The position numbers and the translations under genes were made by a program. Of a stretch of DNA of 52,753 nucleotides, positions 26,924 through 36,008 are shown one piece after another (position 1 is the stretch's first letter; each line of letters opens with the position of its first letter). The DNA is from Balneola sp. (GTDB lineage: Bacteria; Bacteroidota; Rhodothermia; Balneolales; Balneolaceae). The stretch covers positions 1-52,753 of the forward strand of contig NZQV01000008.1 of the NCBI GenBank assembly GCA_002696035.1, in the 5' to 3' direction. The notes below the pieces were generated by a model. It worked only from the letters and a program-made list of their open reading frames with translations, had not been told where the DNA came from and did no database searches.

Positions 26924-28174
26924 CTAGCGGTAAATGCTGAATTCACGCTTGTAGAAATCCATATTCAGGCAAATACCCAGCATAATGGTATTCACAATAA
27001 AAGCAGAGCCACCGTAACTAATGAAGGGCAGAGGCAGACCAATTACAGGTAAAAGTGCTGAAGCACTGCCAACATTGATAAAAAAGTGAGTGAAGAATAT
27101 GGCTGTAACACTTACGATCACCAATTGTGCAAATGGGTGTTTGTGATTACCGGCCATGTTTAGCAATCTCACAAATAAGAATAAAAAGGCCAATATGACA
27201 ATAGAGGTGCCAATAAAACCGAACTCTTCACCGATCACACAAAAGATGAAGTCGGTCCACTGTTCGGGTAAAAACTTAAGTTGAGTTTGTGTTCCTTCCA
27301 GAAATCCTTTGCCTGTTAAACCTCCGGAACCGATGGCTGTTTTGGCTTGAATGATATTCCATCCGGCCCCGGTTGGGTCAAAAGATGGATTTGTAAAGGC
27401 AGCGAGCCTGGCTATCTGATGGGGTTGTAGCAACTGTGTAAACGCTAATTGAATACCTGATATGGTCAAGACTCCCGTCACGAGCGAAGTTATAGTCAGC
27501 CAAACCCGCTTTTGTACCACAAATATTATGATGGTAAGAATGACGGTTGCAATGAGGCCATAGTACCATTCGATCACCGACAAATAAGCGATTATGGCAG
27601 GAGAAATGATAAACAGAGAAACCCCATAAGGTAAACCTGACCAAAAGAGCATTACCGGAATGAGTGTTAAAAAAATGAGGGCTGTTCCGAGGTCATTCTG
27701 CAAAATGACCAAAATGGTTGGGATTAGGATAATTGCAACGGCAGTAAGGGCATATCGCACATTTTCAGCTGAAATATCTCTTCGACTTGTGAGGTAATTT
27801 GCAGCTGCCAATATGGTAGCAACTTTCATCAGTTCACTGCTTTGCCCCCCAAATGGACCAATACCGAACCAACTTCGGGCTCCGTTTACTTCTTTACCGA
27901 AGAAGAGGGTAAGTATCATCAGGACCAGGCCAAATGCATAAAATAGGTAAGACACCTGAATGAATGTTCGGGGAGAAATGAATTGAATCCCAATCAATAT
28001 CAAAAGTGAGATGCTTACAAACCCCACCTGTTTAAAGAAATTATCCTGAATATAGCCCGGTAAAAATTGTGAAACGGGGCCTTGAGTTGCACTGTATATA
28101 GCAACCAAGCCCATCACTGAGAGCAATACCCAGATAAAGATCACAGACCAGCTAAGTTCTCTGAGGTTATTCAT
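26924..28174 (-). CDS. rodA: Rod-shape peptidoglycan polymerase RodA
   Basis: 416 residues, SEDS family, about ten membrane segments. Typical motifs are NGARSWFGIGPFGGQSSELMKVA, QNDLGTALIF, SGGLTGKGFLEGTQTQLKFLPEQWTDFIF and GLPLPFISYGGSA. It polymerizes glycan strands with PBP2 in the elongasome. The start overlaps the mrdA stop by 8 bases. Last gene of the rod-shape operon. Confidence 0.95.
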   Translation of the reverse strand: MNNLRELSWSVIFIWVLLSVMGLVAIYSATQGPVSQFLPGYIQDNFFKQVGFVSISLLILIGIQFISPRTFIQVSYLFYAFGLVLMILTLFFGKEVNGARSWFGIGPFGGQSSELMKVATILAAANYLTSRRDISAENVRYALTAVAIILIPTILVILQNDLGTALIFLTLIPVMLFWSGLPYGVSLFIISPAIIAYLSVIEWYYGLIATVILTIIIFVVQKRVWLTITSLVTGVLTISGIQLAFTQLLQPHQIARLAAFTNPSFDPTGAGWNIIQAKTAIGSGGLTGKGFLEGTQTQLKFLPEQWTDFIFCVIGEEFGFIGTSIVILAFLFLFVRLLNMAGNHKHPFAQLVIVSVTAIFFTHFFINVGSASALLPVIGLPLPFISYGGSAFIVNTIMLGICLNMDFYKREFSIYR

Positions 28175-30029
28175 TATTTACGGCTGCTGTTTCAGAATCT
28201 GATTCATCCTCATCAGGATCTGTGGGTTCGAAGTTGATTACGTGATCGTAGATCCATTGTCGTTTTATCTCTCCCGTCAGGTATTTTTCAGTGATCAGGG
28301 AGGCTACAGGTGCTGCAGACACAGAAGCAAATCCGGCATTTTCAATAAAGGCAGTCACTACGATCTCAGGGTTATCGACCGGTGCAAAAGTAGTGAACCA
28401 GCCGTGATCTAATCCATGAGGGTTTTGAGCGGTTCCGGTTTTTCCGGCTGCTTCATATTGAGATGAGTTGGCGTACCAGCGTCCACTTCCTTCTGTGACT
28501 ACACCACGCATTCCCTTTTTAACTTCCTCTAAATATTCTGGCTTCACCCATTCAATTTTTTCATTTTCCACCCTCTTACGGGTGATATTACCGTCGGCAC
28601 TTCTGTATGCATGCACCAGGTGAGGCTGTACTTTGTATCCGCCGTTGGCAATAGCACTCGTCATAACTGCAACTTGCAGGGGAGACACAGAGATCAACCC
28701 CTGTCCGATTCCAAAATTAAGAACATCACCAAGTCCCCACTTACGCACACCAAACCTGTTATTGAGATAAGTACTGTCAGGTATAATGCCAACGGTAGAG
28801 TTATTGAGGTCAATATCAGTAGGAACACCTAACCCAAAATCTTTGATCAAAGAACTCCATTCATTCAGTTTACCTTGCATGGCGATCTTATCCATCAAAG
28901 AAAGGAAATAAGTATTACTGGAATAGGTAATGGCACTCTTAAGGTCATAATCCCCAATGTCAGCGAGGTCGCGATAGGCTCGTCCGCGAATGTAAGCTCC
29001 ACTGTTGTAAATAGTTGTTTTTGGGGTAACTATACCAAGGTGTAAACCAACAATGCCCATCAAAGGTTTAAAGATCGATCCGGGAGGCTGCCGGCTTGAT
29101 ATGGCTCTGTTGTAAAGAGGGGTGGTTGAATCAGCATTAATAGATTGCCAGTAATCTTGATCAAGACGACCGGCAAGTTTAGACTGATCATAAGATGGAG
29201 AGCTCACCATGGCAAGAATAGCTCCTGTATGTGGATTCATGACTACTACAGCTCCTTTTTTGCCTACCATGAGTTCTTCGGCAAATTTTTGAAGATCGGC
29301 ATCAATAGTGCTGATAAGGTCACTTCCCTGAACCGGTACACGTCCAAGTTCATCCTGTTCAAAATTTCCAAGTTCTTGCCCTAAAGCATTCACTTTCAAA
29401 TACCGAATTCCTAATGTACCACGAAGTGAATCTTCATATGTTTGTTCAAGGCCGCTTTTTCCGATCTTGTCGCCAAGGCGGAGCTCTTCTGAGTTCTGAT
29501 ATTCTCGTTCGTTGGCTTCCCGCAAATATCCTAAAATATGAGAGGCCCGAATTCCGGTTGGATAATGTCGTTTACTCTCAATTTGGTGGCCAATACCCGG
29601 AACTTTCCATAAATTTTCTTGTATGAGGGAAAATCGTTGAAAATCAATTTCAGTGAAAAGCCGTGAAGTGCGATACCATGAATATTGTTGAGCCTGTTGA
29701 ACGCGTGCTTCGATCACTTCTTCCTGAACGCCCATAAGCGATGCCATCAGGGGAATATTTGATTTATCGAACAAGGAGGGGGTTATGGTGATGGAAAAGA
29801 TCGGTTCATTATCTACTATCAGGGTTCCGTTTCGGTCGTAAATAAGACCACGGGCAGGTTCAACATATTCCTGGCGTACAGAATTTTCTTTTCCCAGAGC
29901 TGCATAGGTATCATATTCTATGACCTGCAGGTAAAAAATTCTACCCAGAACGATGAAGGTCAGGCTTAGAATTATAACTTGCAGAGCACGAATAGATGTA
30001 CGTGTTCTATTTGATTCTGATGGAGACAT
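28167..30029 (-). CDS. mrdA: Penicillin-binding protein 2
   Basis: 620 residues with one N-terminal membrane anchor, a PBP dimerization domain (ARGLIYDRNG) and a transpeptidase domain. The active-site motifs are SxxK in QPPGSIFKPL, SxN in YSSNTYFLS and KTG in AAGKTGTAQNPHG. It cross-links lateral-wall peptidoglycan with RodA. Lies between mreD and rodA. Confidence 0.95.
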   Translation of the reverse strand: MSPSESNRTRTSIRALQVIILSLTFIVLGRIFYLQVIEYDTYAALGKENSVRQEYVEPARGLIYDRNGTLIVDNEPIFSITITPSLFDKSNIPLMASLMGVQEEVIEARVQQAQQYSWYRTSRLFTEIDFQRFSLIQENLWKVPGIGHQIESKRHYPTGIRASHILGYLREANEREYQNSEELRLGDKIGKSGLEQTYEDSLRGTLGIRYLKVNALGQELGNFEQDELGRVPVQGSDLISTIDADLQKFAEELMVGKKGAVVVMNPHTGAILAMVSSPSYDQSKLAGRLDQDYWQSINADSTTPLYNRAISSRQPPGSIFKPLMGIVGLHLGIVTPKTTIYNSGAYIRGRAYRDLADIGDYDLKSAITYSSNTYFLSLMDKIAMQGKLNEWSSLIKDFGLGVPTDIDLNNSTVGIIPDSTYLNNRFGVRKWGLGDVLNFGIGQGLISVSPLQVAVMTSAIANGGYKVQPHLVHAYRSADGNITRKRVENEKIEWVKPEYLEEVKKGMRGVVTEGSGRWYANSSQYEAAGKTGTAQNPHGLDHGWFTTFAPVDNPEIVVTAFIENAGFASVSAAPVASLITEKYLTGEIKRQWIYDHVINFEPTDPDEDESDSETAAVNNE

Positions 30030-30034
30030 GAACC

Positions 30035-30505
30035 TTAATTTCCTTTAAAAACAAATAATATGGAACCAACCAAAGCAGTATATAAACTACTGCCAAGCAC
30101 AAAAATTGTTGGCTTAAATGATGTTGCATAAATTTCTAAAAAACTGCTTAACCCAAGAAAAATCAGGTTATGGAAAAGGGCGGCAGTGGCAACGATCGCA
30201 AAAATTTGCCAGATCAAAAGTCTTCCCTCTTTATTTCGCTCGATGAAATTATATCCCATAAAGCAGACCAGTGTTTTGGCGAACATATTCAATCCCCAGT
30301 AATCAAAGAAAGCATCCTGGACGAAGCTTAGAACAGCTGCAAGTATGATCAAATTGAACCGGTTTCTTTTGGTGGCAAGCCAAAGTAAATAAACAAGCAA
30401 AAGATCGGGAGTGGTCCCCAGAATGCTTAAATGCTGAAATATGAGCACTTCGGCCAAAATGAAAACCAACCCTATAATTAAGTCTTTTAGGTTCTCTTTG
30501 CTCAT
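30035..30505 (-). CDS. mreD: Rod-shape determining membrane protein MreD
   Basis: 156 residues, nearly all membrane segments (about five), basic C terminus. Sequence is weakly conserved, but length and place between mreC and mrdA are diagnostic. Its start overlaps the mreC stop by four bases (ATGA). Confidence 0.85.
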   Translation of the reverse strand: MSKENLKDLIIGLVFILAEVLIFQHLSILGTTPDLLLVYLLWLATKRNRFNLIILAAVLSFVQDAFFDYWGLNMFAKTLVCFMGYNFIERNKEGRLLIWQIFAIVATAALFHNLIFLGLSSFLEIYATSFKPTIFVLGSSLYTALVGSILFVFKGN

Positions 30506-31344
30506 TCGAAAAGACGGTTATACTGCTGTTGAAGTTGAATTATGCTGGAATCGGGCTTGAACTTTATGATGAAGCCCTGAGCCAGATCTGCAAGCATTAC
30601 GTTGGGGTTCAAAAATATCTGTTGGGTCTCCTTACCTGGTTCAGGAATTGTTCGGGTGACGGTTCCTATGGGGATGCCGTCTGGAAACTGATTGCTGCTT
30701 CCGGAGGTGACGACCACAAATCCGGAGTCAACTTCAATGGTTTTGGGTACAAAGTTCATGACAAGTTCACCGTAGTGTTCACCGGGCCAACTCACGATCC
30801 CATTGGCTTGATTAACCTGAATCTTTGCGCTCACTCTGAATAAAGAGTTATAGTAGGGCATTACCTGAGAGTAGTGCTTTCCTGCCAGAATGATCTTGCC
30901 AACCAAACCATTTGAAGTCACCAAAGGCATTCCTTCTTCTAAACCTTCATCCGTTCCGGCATCAACTGTTATCACATTGTTCATTCCGGACAGCTGTTTG
31001 CCAACAATGGATACGGGAGTTAGGTCAAATGGGTTATCCTGCCTGTAGCCCAATAATTTTCTGAGCTCCTGGTTTTCCTTTTCAACAGATCGCAAGCGGC
31101 TTAATTCATCTTGCAATAAAATATTCTGCCGTTCCAGGTAATTATTGGTATTAAGTGCCTGCCGGTATACCCGAATATTGGAAAGAGGTTCTTCCAGCAG
31201 ACTCATGGTAGTAATAGAAGCTTTACGCAGACTGTCTATACCGCCTTGATGTCTGCTGATCATTAAAGATAGGGCAAAAACAAGGATAAATGCGGTTAGT
31301 ATGTAATCTTTGGCATCACTTAAGTTGAAGGATCTGAATCGCAT
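30502..31344 (-). CDS. mreC: Rod-shape determining protein MreC
   Basis: 280 residues: one N-terminal membrane segment, a coiled coil (about residues 65-95, ERQNILLQDELSRLRSVEKENQELRKLL region), then the paired beta-barrel domain with VDAGTDEGLEEGMPLVTSNGLVGKI. It bridges MreB inside the cell to PBP2 in the periplasm. Lies 14 bp downstream of mreB. Confidence 0.92.
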   Translation of the reverse strand: MRFRSFNLSDAKDYILTAFILVFALSLMISRHQGGIDSLRKASITTMSLLEEPLSNIRVYRQALNTNNYLERQNILLQDELSRLRSVEKENQELRKLLGYRQDNPFDLTPVSIVGKQLSGMNNVITVDAGTDEGLEEGMPLVTSNGLVGKIILAGKHYSQVMPYYNSLFRVSAKIQVNQANGIVSWPGEHYGELVMNFVPKTIEVDSGFVVVTSGSSNQFPDGIPIGTVTRTIPEPGKETQQIFLNPNVMLADLAQGFIIKFKPDSSIIQLQQQYNRLFE

Positions 31345-31358
31345 TCATTTCTGGGATG

Positions 31359-32423
31359 TTAGGAAATTACCGGGCGGTAATATTCAAGATTTTCAAGGAT
31401 GGCACCGGTTCCACGGACAACGGCAGTCAGTGGATCTTCAGCAATATGAACGGGAAGATCTGTAGTTTCCATGATCAGTTTGTCAAGGTTTTTTAACAAC
31501 GCTCCACCACCGGTCAGCATAATTCCGCGGTCCAGAATATCAGCTGAAAGCTCCGGCGGAGTTTGTTCCAGTGATTTCGTGATAGACTCAACAATTGTAT
31601 TAACAGACTCTGCTATAGCTTCACGGGCATCTTTGGAGGTAATGTGTCTGGTTCTCGGAACTCCATTTACGAGGTCACGTCCTTTTGTGATCATTTCCAG
31701 TTCTTCATCAAGGGGAGCTGCGGAGCCGATCTCACATTTGATCTTCTCAGCTGTACGCTCACCAATAAGAAGATTGTGATTTCGCCGGAAATAGTTGATG
31801 ATATCGTCATTCAATTCATCTCCACCTAAGCGTACGGATTCAGCATAAACGACTCCTGACAATGCAATAACTGCAATTTCCGTGGTACCACCTCCAATAT
31901 CGACGATCATACTACCTACCGGTTCGTGAACATCGAGGCCAATACCAATTGCGGCGGCCATGGGTTCATCAACCAAGTAAACTTCCTTAGCACCGGCATG
32001 TTCTGCACTGTCGCGAACGGCTCTCCGCTCCACTTCAGTAATACCACTGGGGACACATATCACCATTTGGCGAGTGGTAGAGTACCACTTCATTTTAACT
32101 TTCTTGATCATGCCTCGGATCATTTGCTCAGCAACTTCAAAATCAGCAATAACTCCATCACGCAAAGGACGAACAGTGCGAATTTTGCTGTGTGTTTTCT
32201 CATGCATCAAGCGCGCTTCATGCCCTGTTGCGACGGGAACATTTTGCTGATTTAGCGCAACGATGGAAGGTTCATTTAAAACGATCCCTTCTCCGCGAGC
32301 GTAAATGAGCGTGTTGGCGGTACCTAAATCCATGGCTATATCGGTATAAAGGAAGTCGAAAAAGCCTTTTTGAGATTGTTTCTTAGAGGCCTCAGTAGCA
32401 TTTCTTTCGCGGGATTCTGACAT
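31359..32423 (-). CDS. mreB: Actin-like cell-shape protein MreB
   Basis: 354 residues. Actin-fold nucleotide motifs: DLGTANTLIY (phosphate 1), IVDIGGGTTEIAVI (phosphate 2) and MLTGGGALLKNLD (adenosine). Forms membrane-bound filaments that direct the elongasome. The N terminus has about 25 extra residues before the actin core. First of the mreBCD-mrdA-rodA set; 142 bp separate it from purH. Confidence 0.96.
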   Translation of the reverse strand: MSESRERNATEASKKQSQKGFFDFLYTDIAMDLGTANTLIYARGEGIVLNEPSIVALNQQNVPVATGHEARLMHEKTHSKIRTVRPLRDGVIADFEVAEQMIRGMIKKVKMKWYSTTRQMVICVPSGITEVERRAVRDSAEHAGAKEVYLVDEPMAAAIGIGLDVHEPVGSMIVDIGGGTTEIAVIALSGVVYAESVRLGGDELNDDIINYFRRNHNLLIGERTAEKIKCEIGSAAPLDEELEMITKGRDLVNGVPRTRHITSKDAREAIAESVNTIVESITKSLEQTPPELSADILDRGIMLTGGGALLKNLDKLIMETTDLPVHIAEDPLTAVVRGTGAILENLEYYRPVIS

Positions 32424-32565
32424 TTGCGCTGGTTAGGAAATTTTATAATTATGGAGTTTAAGAACAGATGAAAATACAATATTGAGATTGTATTTGCGAA
32501 TGTATAAAGAATGAATATTTATAAAATTACAAATATTCTTCAAACACGTTAAAATTCGATTTTAT

Positions 32566-34140
32566 TTAGTGCCGAAAATGCCGCTTTCCGGTAAATATCA
32601 TAGCCATGTCAAACTCATCGGCTTTGGCAATTACTTCTTCATCCCGGATACTTCCGCCGGGTTGAATCACAGCCTTCGCTCCGGCTTGAGCTGCGGCTTC
32701 AACTCCATCGGCAAATGGGAAGAATGCATCTGATGCAATTGCTGATCCTTTCAGATCCAACCCTTCTTTAGCTGCCTTGGCAACTGCAATTTCAGAGGAA
32801 TCGACGCGGCTTGTTTGTCCGGACCCGATCCCTAACGTACGTCCATCTTTTGCATATACGATAGCGTTGGATTTTACATGACGGACAGCTTTCCATGCAA
32901 ACAGGAGGTCTTTCATTTCCTGTTCGGTAGGCTGTCTTTTACTTACTACTTTAAAATCATCGGGGTTTGCAGGTAACAGATCGGTATCCTGATCCAGCAA
33001 TCCGCCAAAGATAGATCTGAATGACGAGGTTTGTACTTCACGAACCGACTTTTTGATCCGAATAAGTCTGCGATTTTTTTTCTGAGTTAGCAGGTCAAGA
33101 GCATCTTGTTCAAAATCCGGGGCTATGATGATCTCTGTAAATATCTCATCAATAGATGTTGCAGTTTCCAGATCCAGTGTTTGGTTAACGACTACAATGC
33201 CGCCAAAAGGGGAGACCCGGTCGGTGCTGAATGCTTTTTTATAGGCTTCATCTAATGAGTCAGCTACTCCCAAGCCGCTGGGAATGGTATGCTTTATGAT
33301 GACACAGGCTTTTTCATCTTCTTCAAAATCGGAAATGATATTGAGCGCTGAATCTACATCAAGGTAATTATTGTAACTAAGCTGTTTACCGTGAAAGCAA
33401 TCGATGAATTCATTTTGATTGCCATAAACGGCTGCTTTTTGGTGTGGGTTTTCTCCATATCGTAATGCCTGGGAAAGGGGAAGAGAGGTGTTAAATTGCC
33501 GGGCCGGTTCCTCATCTATCAGCTGGGTGAAATAGTTAGAAATAGCTGAATCATAATCGGCGGTGTGGGCAAAAGCGTCCTTGGCTAATTTCTGCCGGGT
33601 CTCGAAAGAGATGGCCATGTTCTCTTCTAATTCTTCGATGAAAGAATCATATTGGGAAGAGGAACTCAGAATAGATACATGAGCAAAGTTCTTGGCGGCA
33701 GCCCTGATCATGGTCGGCCCGCCAATATCAATGAATTCTGTAGCTTCAGCAGCTGTAATGCTTTCCTCAACTACTTTGTCTTTGAACGGGTATAAATTCA
33801 CTACTACCAATTCAATGGGGGTAATTCCAAGCTCATTGATCTCATCAAGATCAGGCTGGTGAGAGGTTCTTGCCAGGATGCCTCCATGTACTTTGGGATG
33901 AAGCGTTTTTACGCGGCCATCCAAGCACTCCTGGAAGTCCGTGATCTCAGATACATCCCTAACGGGAATGCCTTCTGCTTCAATAACTTTGGCTGTACCC
34001 CCGGTAGAAATGATCTCTACTCCTGAATTGTGAAGGGCTTTAGCAAGCGCTGGAAGACCTGTTTTATCAGAAACGGAAAGAAGTGCGCGTTTAATTTTGA
34101 GGGGTTCTTTGGGAAGCGAATTAAGCGGTTTTAGTGCCAC
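32566..34140 (-). CDS. purH: Bifunctional AICAR formyltransferase/IMP cyclohydrolase
   Basis: 524 residues. The N-terminal MGS-like cyclohydrolase domain carries GVEIISTGGTAKVI and DGRVKTLHPKVHGGIL; the C-terminal formyltransferase has ALRYGENPHQKAAVY and KSNAIVYAKDGRTLGIGSGQTSRVDS, and ends near FTGKRHFRH. Catalyses the last two steps to IMP. Only 2 bp after purN. Confidence 0.97.
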   Translation of the reverse strand: MALKPLNSLPKEPLKIKRALLSVSDKTGLPALAKALHNSGVEIISTGGTAKVIEAEGIPVRDVSEITDFQECLDGRVKTLHPKVHGGILARTSHQPDLDEINELGITPIELVVVNLYPFKDKVVEESITAAEATEFIDIGGPTMIRAAAKNFAHVSILSSSSQYDSFIEELEENMAISFETRQKLAKDAFAHTADYDSAISNYFTQLIDEEPARQFNTSLPLSQALRYGENPHQKAAVYGNQNEFIDCFHGKQLSYNNYLDVDSALNIISDFEEDEKACVIIKHTIPSGLGVADSLDEAYKKAFSTDRVSPFGGIVVVNQTLDLETATSIDEIFTEIIIAPDFEQDALDLLTQKKNRRLIRIKKSVREVQTSSFRSIFGGLLDQDTDLLPANPDDFKVVSKRQPTEQEMKDLLFAWKAVRHVKSNAIVYAKDGRTLGIGSGQTSRVDSSEIAVAKAAKEGLDLKGSAIASDAFFPFADGVEAAAQAGAKAVIQPGGSIRDEEVIAKADEFDMAMIFTGKRHFRH

Positions 34141-34142
34141 GG

Positions 34143-34727
34143 TTAATCTAGGTTTTGTAGATGTTTTTGGATTGCTATGGGATACAGTTTATGCTCTTCA
34201 GTGAGGATCCGCTGGGCTAAAAGCTCGGGCGTATCATTAGAATAAACCCTAACTTTTGACTGGGCTATCACCGGACCTTCATCAAATTCTTCAGTTACAA
34301 TATGAACGCTACAGCCAGATTCCATATCTCCGGATTCCAATACAGCACGATGAACATTCAGCCCAAAAAATCCCTTTCCTCCATATTTGGGAAGCAGTGA
34401 AGGATGAATATTCAAAATGCGATTCTCATACTCTTTTATGACAGAAGAGGGAATTTTCTTTAAATATCCCGCAAGGGCTATTAGATCAGCATCCCAGTTT
34501 TCAAGTTGGCGGAGCAGGTATTCGGAAAAGTCCTTCTCGGAAAGCTCATCCGGATTGATAACCCGAACTGGAATTCCATTTTTCCTGGCTCTGTCTATGG
34601 CTCCGGCACTGCTTCGGTTAGAAATCAGGCCGGAAATCTGGGCAGCGATCTCATCACGCTGAACAGCGTCTATAATAGATTGGAAATTGGTGCCTGAACC
34701 TGAGGCAAAAACAACAATGTGTTTCAA
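34143..34727 (-). CDS. purN: Phosphoribosylglycinamide formyltransferase
   Basis: 194 residues. GSGTNFQSI at the N terminus binds the ribotide; the catalytic Asn-His pair lies in ILNIHPSLLPKYGGKG, and the later Asp in EEFDEGPVIAQ. Uses 10-formyltetrahydrofolate in step three of purine synthesis. Leads the purN-purH pair. Confidence 0.95.
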   Translation of the reverse strand: MKHIVVFASGSGTNFQSIIDAVQRDEIAAQISGLISNRSSAGAIDRARKNGIPVRVINPDELSEKDFSEYLLRQLENWDADLIALAGYLKKIPSSVIKEYENRILNIHPSLLPKYGGKGFFGLNVHRAVLESGDMESGCSVHIVTEEFDEGPVIAQSKVRVYSNDTPELLAQRILTEEHKLYPIAIQKHLQNLD

Positions 34728-34800
34728 AGGAGCCGGAAATTTAGCGTTGCCTGATAGGGTCGCAAAGATAGCAAATGTTTGGGAGGGATAAAGGGATAAT

Positions 34801-35889
34801 TTAATCCGGAGGCGGGGAATTTGCTGTCATATCTCTTCGGAAGATCTGATAGTTATTAAAGCTCCAGCTGAGCTGAGTGATTGTGATCTTAACAACGGTG
34901 GCGATCGGTATGGCGATGAGCATACCAAGGATTCCGGCCGTTTCAGCTCCTATCAAAATAATAAATAGGATGGCTACCGGGTGCATATCGGCTGAACGAG
35001 AAAATAACATGGGTTGAAAAACGAGGTTATCCAGCATCTGCACAACGAAAATAGCCAGGATACAAGCAGCTACCATCGAGAAATTTCCGGTCTCAATAAT
35101 AGACACGATTATGGAGAGGAAATATCCCAGGATCGGGCCAAAATAGGGGATCGTGTTTGCCAGGCCAACAGCAATACCTACCGACATAGAATTATCGAGA
35201 CCAGCAACGGACAAGGTTGTCCATGAAGAAAGGGCAACCAGGAAACTTTGCATCAACACGCTGCGGAAATAAAGACCGAGGCGTTTTTCAATTTTATCAA
35301 TAACCGTAAGCGTGGTCTCAAAATATTTGTTGGGAACCATTCGAAGCAGATCGCGCCTGATCTTACTTCCATCTTTCAGAAAGAAAAAGGCAGCGAAAGG
35401 AACTACCAATACAGCTGAGAAGATGTTTGTGAAAATACCCAGTGCATTGCTTACAACAGAAGAGATCTGGTTTACATTAAAAAGTTCGTTGAATAATGTG
35501 GTAATGTTCTTTTCTAAAAACCCTTCGGGAAGAAAATCGAATTTATTGGTAAGCTGATTTTCAACCTGTACAGAGATCTGACGAATATTTTCGAGACTCA
35601 GTTGAGCAGTCAGTTCAGCCATTTGATTGGCTATGATAGGAATGACACTCGTTGATATAAAAACCAGGATCAGTATCACGGTTGCTAAGATGAGCGATAT
35701 CCCTACGGTTCGGTTTAGTCCGGCGGCTTCAAGGCGGTTAGCGAACGGATCCAGAATGTAGCTAAGGATCATGGCCAGGATAAGAAACACTACGAGCGTG
35801 GAGTAATTGTACAAGATCAGCAAGCCTATTGCCACAGCAGCCGCTCCTATAATAAACCGAACAACCCGATCGAGTGTAATATTTCTCAT
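34801..35889 (-). CDS. AI-2E family membrane permease
   Basis: 362 residues with seven or eight membrane segments and the family core PFAAFFFLKDGSKIRRDL, VGLANTIPYFGPILG and the final LIGAETAGILGMLIAIPIATVVKI. Members include exporters of small molecules and ion antiporters; the substrate is unknown. Its ATG overlaps the TGA of the preceding recX-like fragment, so it was coupled to that gene before the prophage arrived. Confidence 0.88.
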   Translation of the reverse strand: MRNITLDRVVRFIIGAAAVAIGLLILYNYSTLVVFLILAMILSYILDPFANRLEAAGLNRTVGISLILATVILILVFISTSVIPIIANQMAELTAQLSLENIRQISVQVENQLTNKFDFLPEGFLEKNITTLFNELFNVNQISSVVSNALGIFTNIFSAVLVVPFAAFFFLKDGSKIRRDLLRMVPNKYFETTLTVIDKIEKRLGLYFRSVLMQSFLVALSSWTTLSVAGLDNSMSVGIAVGLANTIPYFGPILGYFLSIIVSIIETGNFSMVAACILAIFVVQMLDNLVFQPMLFSRSADMHPVAILFIILIGAETAGILGMLIAIPIATVVKITITQLSWSFNNYQIFRRDMTANSPPPD

Positions 35890-36008
35890 TCTTTGATGAT
35901 GTCTAAGAGTTCATCCATATGTTTAAAAATGTCGTCCGAATTGTAACCTTTGCGCATCAAAAAGTCGAACACTTTGTGAGGTTTGTTTTGTAAGGTGTTA
36001 TAAAACAT
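35886..36008 (-). pseudogene. recX: 3' fragment of recX, displaced by prophage insertion
   Basis: A 40-residue frame whose tail reads KVFDFLMRKGYNSDDIFKHM and ends at a TGA overlapping the AI-2E permease start. The pattern K.xxFLxRKGYxSDxI is that of the RecX C terminus (RecX modulates RecA). The rest of the gene is absent; its 5' side abuts and slightly overlaps the 3' end of the phage integrase. The simplest reading is that the element integrated into the recX 3' end, leaving the displaced tail here. The intact or restored copy should lie past the right edge. Confidence 0.55.
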